NCBI RefSeq assembly: GCF_009728735.1 | Contig: NZ_CP024636.1 | Span: 1,243,621 to 1,307,620 of the forward strand | DNA: 64,000 nucleotides | Reading direction: 5' to 3' | DNA from: Pantoea phytobeneficialis | GTDB lineage: Bacteria > Pseudomonadota > Gammaproteobacteria > Enterobacterales > Enterobacteriaceae | Shown: in pieces, positions 58,687 to 64,000 of the stretch | Position numbering within the stretch: position 1 is the first letter of the stretch | Layout of the letters: each line of letters starts with the position of its first letter | The notes under the pieces: generated by a model | The model's input: the letters and a program-made list of their open reading frames with translations, nothing else | Databases searched by the model: none | What the model was told of the DNA's origin: nothing | Made by a program: the position numbers and the translations under genes

Positions 58687-59979
58687 TCACCCCTGAAAAT
58701 GGTGCGAAAAATCCAGCGCATCGCGTACGGCGTCGGTCAACTTCGTCAGCTCCGCCGCCGTGATCACATAGGGTGGCATCAGGTAGATCAACCGCCCAAA
58801 CGGACGGATCCACACCCCGCGCTCGACAAAGAACTGTTGCAGGGCTGCCATATCCACTGCCCGACGAGTCTCAATCACACCAATCGCCCCCAGAACGCGT
58901 GCATCCGCTACGGCCGGATGGTCAGCTAACGGCAGCAATGCCGCGCGTAGCTGCTGCTCAATCTGTGCCACCTGCGCCGACCAGTGACCTTCGTTCACCA
59001 TCTTCAGGCTTTCCACCGCGACCGCGCACGCCAGCGGATTACCCATAAAGGTTGGGCCATGCATAAAGCAGCCGGCGGCGCTGTTGCTGATGGTATCGGC
59101 CACTGCGCGAGTGGTAAGGGTGGCGGAGAGCGTCATAGTGCCGCCCGTCAGGGCTTTGCCCAGACATAAAATATCCGGCACGATCCCGGCATGTTCGCAG
59201 GCGAACAACTTGCCGCTGCGGCCAAAGCCGGTGGCAATCTCGTCGGCAATTAGCAACAAACCGTAGCGATCGCACAGCTCACGCACCCGTTGCAGATAAC
59301 GCGGATGATAAAAACGCATCCCCCCTGCGCCCTGCACAATGGGCTCCAGGATCACTGCGGCAATCTGCCGGTGATGTTGCTCCGCCAGACGGGCAAAATC
59401 GGCGAAATCAGCGTCATCCCACGCATCATCAAACCCTCGCTCCGGTGCGGCCGCGAACAGGTGTTCCGGCAGATAACCGCGCCACAAGCTGTGCATCGAG
59501 TTTTGCGGATCGCACACCGACATCGCGGCGAACGTGTCGCCGTGATAACCGCGTTTCAGTGTGAGAAATTTTTGTCGGGTTTCCCCCCGTCCCAACCAGT
59601 ATTGCAGCGCCATTTTCATCGCCACTTCGACGGCGATCGACCCCGAATCGGCGAGGAACACACATTCCAGGGGGGCTGACGTCATCGCCACCAACTGACG
59701 GCACAGCTCCACCGCTGCCGGGTGGGTGATGCCACCAAACATCACATGCGACATCTGCGCCAGTTGGTCCTGCAATGCCTGATTAAGACGTGGATGGTTA
59801 TAACCGTGGATCGCCGCCCACCATGACGACATGCCATCCACTAATTCACGTCCATCCGCCAGTTGCAACTGGCAGCCATGCGCCGCGACGACCGGGTAGC
59901 AGGGCAGGGGATCACGCATTGAGGTGTAGGGATGCCAGATATGCTGGCGGTCGAAATTGAGATCGTCCTGAGTGAACAT
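58687..59979 (-). CDS. bioA: Adenosylmethionine-8-amino-7-oxononanoate aminotransferase
   Basis: BioA makes 7,8-diaminopelargonate using S-adenosylmethionine as amino donor, the third step of biotin ring assembly. From ATG 59979 it has 430 residues, with the substrate-site RQHIWHPYTSM, DGMSSWWAAIHGYNHP, LADSGSIAVEVAMKMALQYW, YHGDTFAAMSVCDP, the PLP Asp in LLLIADEIATGFGRSG and the PLP Lys in DILCLGKALTGG. The frame continues to 60102 through the operator, which is not coding. It diverges from bioB. Confidence 0.97.
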   Translation of the reverse strand: MFTQDDLNFDRQHIWHPYTSMRDPLPCYPVVAAHGCQLQLADGRELVDGMSSWWAAIHGYNHPRLNQALQDQLAQMSHVMFGGITHPAAVELCRQLVAMTSAPLECVFLADSGSIAVEVAMKMALQYWLGRGETRQKFLTLKRGYHGDTFAAMSVCDPQNSMHSLWRGYLPEHLFAAAPERGFDDAWDDADFADFARLAEQHHRQIAAVILEPIVQGAGGMRFYHPRYLQRVRELCDRYGLLLIADEIATGFGRSGKLFACEHAGIVPDILCLGKALTGGTMTLSATLTTRAVADTISNSAAGCFMHGPTFMGNPLACAVAVESLKMVNEGHWSAQVAQIEQQLRAALLPLADHPAVADARVLGAIGVIETRRAVDMAALQQFFVERGVWIRPFGRLIYLMPPYVITAAELTKLTDAVRDALDFSHHFQG

Positions 59980-59984
59980 GGGTA

Positions 59985-60017
59985 TTGTAAACCAAAAATA
60001 AAAAATATAGTTTACAA
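59985..60017. promoter_or_regulatory. BirA operator (bioO)
   Basis: TTGTAAACC (59985-59993) and AGTTTACAA (60009-60017) are inverted with a 15-base AT-rich spacer. This matches the BirA consensus TTGTAAACC-N15/16-GGTTTACAA with one mismatch. It lies between bioA and bioBFCD and should repress both when biotin is plentiful. Confidence 0.92.
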
Positions 60018-60065
60018 GTATAACCACGTTAATCGTCAGGATGAACCCTTTTCTGGAGTGAAGCA

Positions 60066-61097
60066 ATGGCACATCGCTGGACACTGGCACAAGCCCAGGC
60101 ACTATTCGATAAACCTTTCCTTGAGCTGATGTTTGAGGCGCAGCAGGTACATCGCCAACATTTCGACCCGCGTCAGGTGCAGGTCAGTACCCTGCTGTCG
60201 ATCAAAACCGGCGCCTGCCCGGAAGATTGTAAATATTGCCCGCAGAGCGCGCGCTACAAAACCGGGCTGGAATCGGAACGTCTGATGGAGGTGGAAGCGG
60301 TGCTGGAATCGGCGCGCAAAGCCAAAGCTGCCGGTTCGAGCCGTTTCTGTATGGGGGCGGCGTGGAAAAACCCGCACGATCGTGACATGCCTTACCTGGA
60401 GCAGATGGTGCAGGGCGTGAAAGCGATGGGGATGGAAACCTGTATGACCCTCGGCACCCTCAACGACACCCAGGCGCAGCGCCTGGCGCATGCCGGTCTG
60501 GATTTTTACAACCATAACCTCGATACCTCGCCGGAATTCTACGGCAACATCATCACCACGCGCAGCTACCAGGAACGCCTCGATACCCTCGACAAAGTGC
60601 GTGGTGCGGGCATTAAGGTGTGTTCGGGCGGTATCGTCGGCCTGGGCGAAACGGTAAAAGATCGTGCCGGTCTGCTGGTGCAACTGGCGAACCTGCCGAC
60701 ACCGCCGGAAAGCGTGCCGATCAACATGCTGGTGAAAGTTAAAGGCACGCCGCTGGCGGATAACGACGATGTCGAGCCGTTCGATTTTATCCGAACCATT
60801 GCGGTGGCCCGTATCATGATGCCGTCTTCTCATGTCCGCCTTTCTGCCGGTCGTGAGCAGATGAGCGAACAGACCCAGGCGATGTGTTTTATGGCCGGGG
60901 CAAACTCGATTTTCTACGGCTGCAAGCTGCTGACCACGCCGAACCCGGAAGAAGACAAGGATTTGATTCTGTTCCGTAAACTGGGACTCAACCCGGAGCA
61001 TACCGCCACCACCGCCGGTGATAACGAACAGCAATATCAGTTGAGTGAACAGCTGTTGCATGCCGATACCGCGCAGTTTTACAACGCGGCGGTGTAA
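60066..61097 (+). CDS. bioB: Biotin synthase
   Basis: BioB is the radical-SAM enzyme that inserts sulfur into dethiobiotin. The 343-residue protein has the SAM cluster Cys51, Cys55 and Cys58 in [13 protein letters not shown]. Other conserved parts are [32 protein letters not shown]-like [13 protein letters not shown] and the Arg ligand of the [2Fe-2S] cluster in [11 protein letters not shown]. It heads bioBFCD and overlaps bioF by one base. Confidence 0.98.
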   Translation: MAHRWTLAQAQALFDKPFLELMFEAQQVHRQHFDPRQVQVSTLLSIKTGACPEDCKYCPQSARYKTGLESERLMEVEAVLESARKAKAAGSSRFCMGAAWKNPHDRDMPYLEQMVQGVKAMGMETCMTLGTLNDTQAQRLAHAGLDFYNHNLDTSPEFYGNIITTRSYQERLDTLDKVRGAGIKVCSGGIVGLGETVKDRAGLLVQLANLPTPPESVPINMLVKVKGTPLADNDDVEPFDFIRTIAVARIMMPSSHVRLSAGREQMSEQTQAMCFMAGANSIFYGCKLLTTPNPEEDKDLILFRKLGLNPEHTATTAGDNEQQYQLSEQLLHADTAQFYNAAV

Positions 61098-62251
61098 TGA
61101 GCTGGTCGCAACGCATCGAACAGGCGCTGGCGGCGCGGCGTGCCGCCGACGGCTGGCGTCAGCGTATCCGCGTGGAACACAACAACGTGCGCGAGCTGAC
61201 CGTCGCCGGGCAACGCTATCGCCACTTTTCCAGCAACGATTATCTTGGCCTGAGTCAGCATCCGGCAGTGATTGCCGCCTGGCAACAGGGGGCCGCTGAG
61301 GCCGGGGCTGGCGCGGGTGCATCGGGACATGTGACCGGTTTCAGCCGTTATCATGCGCAACTGGAAGAACAACTGGCCGACTGGCTGGGTTATCGCCGTG
61401 CGCTGCTGTTTATCTCGGGTTTCGCCGCCAATCAGGCGGTGATCCATCTGCTGGCGGAAAAGTCGGATCGGATTGTGGCCGACAAGCTGGCGCACGCCTC
61501 GTTACTGGATGCTGCCAGCCACAGCCCGGCCACGCTGCGCCGTTTTGCCCACAATCAGCCCGCCAGCCTGGCAAAGCTGTTGGCAACGCCGGTGGAGGGT
61601 AACACCCTGGTGGTCACCGAAGGCGTCTTCAGCATGGATGGCGACAGCGCACCGCTGGCGCAGCTGGCTGCTGAAACGCAACGCGCCAACGGCTGGCTGC
61701 TGGTCGATGATGCACATGGTATTGGCGTGACCGGTGAGCAAGGTCGTGGTAGCTGCTGGCAGCAGCAGGTGAAGCCAGAATTACTGATCGTCACCTTCGG
61801 CAAAGGCTTTGGCGTCAGCGGTGCCGCTTTGTTGTGCGATGACGCGACCGCCGATTATGTGGAACAGTTTGCCCGCCATTTGATCTACTCGACCGCCATG
61901 CCGCCCGCGCAGTGCTTCGCGCTGCTGGCGGCGTTACAGCAAATTCAGCAGGGCGATGAATTGCGTGCGCAGTTGCACGCCAATATCGCGCGTTTTCGCG
62001 CTGGAGCGGCAGATCTCCCCTGGCAGTTGATGCCATCGGCCAGCGCCATCCAGCCGTTGGTGGTCGGTGAGAACAGTGCTGCGCTGGCGTTATCACAGCG
62101 GTTGAAGGCGGCGGGCTGCTGGGTCAGCGCCATTCGTCCCCCGACGGTGCCACCGGGCACAGCACGCCTTCGCATCACCCTGACCGCCGCACATGGTTTT
62201 GACGATATCGATCGTCTGCTGGAGGCGCTGTATGACGCTGCACATCAATAA
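61097..62251 (+). CDS. bioF: 8-amino-7-oxononanoate synthase
   Basis: BioF condenses pimeloyl-ACP and alanine in a PLP reaction. The 384-residue protein has [51 protein letters not shown] and the PLP Lys in [15 protein letters not shown]. It starts in the bioB stop codon (TAATG), and its end overlaps bioC by 20 bases, so bioC translation is probably coupled. Confidence 0.97.
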   Translation: MSWSQRIEQALAARRAADGWRQRIRVEHNNVRELTVAGQRYRHFSSNDYLGLSQHPAVIAAWQQGAAEAGAGAGASGHVTGFSRYHAQLEEQLADWLGYRRALLFISGFAANQAVIHLLAEKSDRIVADKLAHASLLDAASHSPATLRRFAHNQPASLAKLLATPVEGNTLVVTEGVFSMDGDSAPLAQLAAETQRANGWLLVDDAHGIGVTGEQGRGSCWQQQVKPELLIVTFGKGFGVSGAALLCDDATADYVEQFARHLIYSTAMPPAQCFALLAALQQIQQGDELRAQLHANIARFRAGAADLPWQLMPSASAIQPLVVGENSAALALSQRLKAAGCWVSAIRPPTVPPGTARLRITLTAAHGFDDIDRLLEALYDAAHQ

Positions 62252-62987
62252 ACAGGCGATTGCTCAGGCGTTTGGTCGGGCGGCACAACATTATGAGCAG
62301 CATGCCGAGTTGCAACGCCAGAGTGGTGATGCCCTGCTGGCGCTGGCACCGGCCGGATTTGGCCCGCACCTGCTGGATGCCGGATGTGGCACCGGTTGGT
62401 ACAGCCGCTACTGGCGCGACCGTGGACGTACCCTGACTGCGCTTGACCTGTCACCAACCATGCTGAATAGCGCGGCCCGGCAACACTCGGCACATCATTA
62501 TGTGCAGGGCGATATTGATGCTCTGCCGCTGCCGGATGCCTGCGTTGATGGCGTGTGGAGCAACCTCGCGGTGCAATGGAGTAGCGATCTGCGCACTGCT
62601 TTGCAGCAATTTCTGCGCGTGACTCGCCCCGGCGGCAGCGTGCTGTTTTCCACTTTGCTGGCCGGTTCGCTCAATGAGGTTCATCAGGCGTGGGCGCAGT
62701 TGGATGGACGTCAGCACGCCAACCGTTTTCTCAGCGCGGCGCAAATCGCCGCCGCGACCGATGGCATGGCGCTGCACAGCACGCTGCAAACCATCACCTT
62801 ACATTTTCCCAGCGCGCTCAACGCGATGCGTTCGCTGAAAGGCATTGGCGCAACCCATCTGCACGATGGACGCCAGGGCGGATTACTGACGCGGAGTCAG
62901 TTGGCCCGGCTGGAGCAGTGCTGGCCACAGGACGAGGCGGGTTATCGCCTGAGTTATCATCTGATGTATGGAATCTTAACGGCATGA
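62232..62987 (+). CDS. bioC: Malonyl-ACP O-methyltransferase
   Basis: BioC methylates malonyl-ACP so that fatty acid synthesis can build the pimeloyl chain. The 251-residue protein has the SAM-binding motif [15 protein letters not shown] near residue 45, then ALDLSPTML and [24 protein letters not shown] 62232 gives the E. coli length and N-terminus; the longer frame from 62193 lies inside bioF. It overlaps bioD by 4 bases. Confidence 0.96.
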   Translation: MTLHINKQAIAQAFGRAAQHYEQHAELQRQSGDALLALAPAGFGPHLLDAGCGTGWYSRYWRDRGRTLTALDLSPTMLNSAARQHSAHHYVQGDIDALPLPDACVDGVWSNLAVQWSSDLRTALQQFLRVTRPGGSVLFSTLLAGSLNEVHQAWAQLDGRQHANRFLSAAQIAAATDGMALHSTLQTITLHFPSALNAMRSLKGIGATHLHDGRQGGLLTRSQLARLEQCWPQDEAGYRLSYHLMYGILTA

Positions 62988-63652
62988 AACGCTGGTTTAT
63001 TACAGGTACCGACACCGAAGTCGGCAAGACGGTAGCCAGTGGCGCGTTGCTACAGGCGGCGGGAGCTGCCGGATGGGTCACCGCAGGTTACAAGCCGGTG
63101 GCCTCGGGTTGTGAGCAAACTGCCGAAGGCATCCGCAACAGCGATGCGCTGGCGCTGCAACGCTACAGCTCGCTGGCGTTGCGTTATGAGCAGGTCAATC
63201 CGCTGGCTTTTCTTGAACCCACGTCACCGCATATCGTCAGTGCCGAAGAGGGCAGGCCAATCGATTTTGCCGGACTGTCTGCCGGGCTACGGGAGCTGGA
63301 GCAACAGGCAGAATGGGTATTGGTAGAAGGCGCGGGCGGATGGTTTACTCCGTTGTCGGCAACGCAAACCTATGCTGATTGGGTGGTGGCTGAGCAGTTG
63401 CCGGTGATCCTGGTGGTGGGTATCAAACTGGGTTGTATCAACCATGCGATGCTAACTGCCGCCGCCGTGCATGCGAGTGGCCTGCGCCTTGCAGGCTGGA
63501 TCGCCAATACTATTCAACCGCCGGGTAAGCGGCATCAGGAATATCTGGCAACATTGCGTCAGCGTCTTGATGCGCCGTGTCTGGGCGAAATCCCGTATCT
63601 TACGGATGACGCGCAGCAGGATGACTGTGGCCGTTATCTGACATTGCCCTGA
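62984..63652 (+). CDS. bioD: Dethiobiotin synthetase
   Basis: BioD closes the ureido ring using ATP and carbon dioxide. From ATG 62984 it has 222 residues: P-loop GTDTEVGKTVAS (8-19), the substrate segment AGYKPVASGCE, VLVEGAGGWFTPL and LAGWIANTIQP. The frame opens at 62690 but that part lies inside bioC. The start overlaps the bioC stop as ATGA. In E. coli the next gene is uvrB; here a REP pair and an IS110-type element follow. Confidence 0.96.
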   Translation: MKRWFITGTDTEVGKTVASGALLQAAGAAGWVTAGYKPVASGCEQTAEGIRNSDALALQRYSSLALRYEQVNPLAFLEPTSPHIVSAEEGRPIDFAGLSAGLRELEQQAEWVLVEGAGGWFTPLSATQTYADWVVAEQLPVILVVGIKLGCINHAMLTAAAVHASGLRLAGWIANTIQPPGKRHQEYLATLRQRLDAPCLGEIPYLTDDAQQDDCGRYLTLP

Positions 63653-63655
63653 AGC

Positions 63656-63723
63656 GTAGCGGCGCGATTTATCGCGCAATTCCGCGCGTGGCTGGAAAAA
63701 ACTGCGCGATAAATCGCGCCGCT
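63656..63723. repeat. REP-like inverted pair, copy 8, interrupted by the IS element
   Basis: The forward arm is complete (63656-63677). The reverse arm (63704-63723) runs to CGCGCCGCT and then stops matching: other copies continue CCGCTACG, while here the next bases are TGTATC. The break falls exactly after the CT at 63722-63723. Confidence 0.88.
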
Positions 63724-63737
63724 TGTATCTTGAAGTT

Positions 63738-63921
63738 GTAACTGGTTAGCTACCCGTTACACGAAACGGAGGCAGCTTGTCGCGCCGCTTAAGACCCGAT
63801 CTTGTGCCGTAGCTTAAAGCCCTCCGTTTCTCCTTTCACGCCAGCATCTACTCTGAACGGTAACCAGAAGCTCTGACTTCGTATGTACAAGGCAAGATGG
63901 CGTGATGGTTCATGTGAAAGG
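63738..63921 (+). ncRNA. Predicted IS110 bridge RNA
   Basis: Three folded parts follow one another. The 5' stem-loop pairs GTAAC (63738-63742) with GTTAC (63756-63760). The target-binding loop has outer stem GAAACGGAGG (63763-63772) with CCTCCGTTTC (63821-63830), then GCTT (63775-63778) with AAGC (63817-63820), and inner hairpin AAGA/TCTT (63791-63803). Its left strand TCGCGCCGCTT (63780-63790) equals the flanking REP at 63714-63724; its right strand CGTAG (63808-63812) is the complement of CTACG. The donor-binding loop has CCTTTCAC (63832-63839) with GTGAAAGG (63914-63921) and inner hairpin GAAG/CTTC (63867-63880). TACAAG (63886-63891) is complementary to CTTGTA, the core plus the element's first four bases. 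About 184 bases, similar to the 177-base IS621 RNA. Confidence 0.8.
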
Positions 63922-63931
63922 GAGCTGTCTT

Positions 63932-64000
63932 ATGATTTATCTCGGTATTGATGTCAGTAAAAACAAACTCGACCTCTGCCTGTTGCCCGGCAACGGGAAA
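63932..64000 (+). CDS. IS110-family transposase (bridge recombinase), N-terminal part
   Basis: Only 23 codons are in the window. MIYLGIDVSKNKLDLCLLPG matches the start of the RuvC-like DEDD domain of IS110 transposases, with the first catalytic Asp at residue 7 in GIDVSK. GGGAG lies 8 bases before the ATG. The enzyme would recombine the element's ends with target DNA under guidance of the bridge RNA. Whether the gene is intact cannot be seen here. Confidence 0.88.
   Translation, partial: MIYLGIDVSKNKLDLCLLPGNGK

Larger units (their letters stand above)
63724..64000 (+). mobile_element. IS110-family insertion element, left end
   Basis: The element begins after the CT core inside the REP arm and runs past the window edge. 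It has a non-coding left end of about 208 bases and then the start of an IS110-type transposase. There are no terminal inverted repeats to see, in keeping with the family. Left end and boundary are inferred from the break in the REP consensus and from the guide matches. Confidence 0.82.

Overview
The window is chromosomal DNA from an enterobacterium of the order Enterobacterales, most likely Erwiniaceae and probably a Pantoea-like species. The protein sequences and most of the gene order match the E. coli K-12 16-18 min region (ybgA-phr-ybgI-pxp-nei-gltA-sdh-suc-cyd-tol-pal-tRNA-Lys-nadA-pnuC-zitB-ybgS-aroG-gpmA-gal-mod-ybhA-pgl-bio). The differences fit a plant-associated Erwiniaceae genome: a pyroglutamate uptake module beside pxp, no galE in the gal operon, an extra two-component system and catabolic cluster between zitB and ybgS, and many copies of a GTAG-type REP element. 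The taxon call is inference from sequence resemblance.

Layout. 1-8292: tail of ybgA, photolyase phr, ybgI, then a 5-oxoproline locus (pxpB, pxpC, pxpA, two membrane proteins DUF969/DUF979, pyroglutamyl peptidase pcp) and nei. 8407-19923: citrate synthase gltA (minus strand), facing away from sdhCDAB-sucABCD, i.e. four consecutive TCA steps. 20584-23728: cytochrome bd oxidase cydABX with ybgE. 23937-29556: the Tol-Pal envelope machine (ybgC, tolQRAB, pal, cpoB), then three identical tRNA-Lys genes. 30126-32245: an Ada/AlkA fusion divergent from ogt (alkylation repair). 32403-35170: nadA, pnuC and the zinc exporter zitB. 35139-38779: an EvgAS-type two-component system whose genes overlap each other and zitB. 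38900-45146: an RpiR regulator followed by an aminotransferase, a CMD-family protein, a GlnHPQ-type ABC importer and a self-processing C45-family hydrolase; this is the main accessory catabolic cluster. 45191-56595: ybgS, aroG, gpmA, galTKM without galE, modFE, acrZ and modABC. 56636-63652: ybhA, pgl and the biotin operon bioA/bioBFCD with its BirA operator.

The end of the window (63724-64000) is the left end of an IS110-family element. Its leader folds on paper into three parts expected of an IS110 bridge RNA: a 5' stem-loop, a target-binding loop and a donor-binding loop. The target loop carries 11 nt identical to the REP sequence immediately outside the element, ending in the CT core. It also carries the complement of the REP continuation (CTACG) seen at other copies in this window. 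The donor loop carries the complement of the element's own first bases. I read this as a bridge-RNA-guided transposon programmed to insert into the host's own REP elements, caught in such a site. This is the most interesting object in the window.
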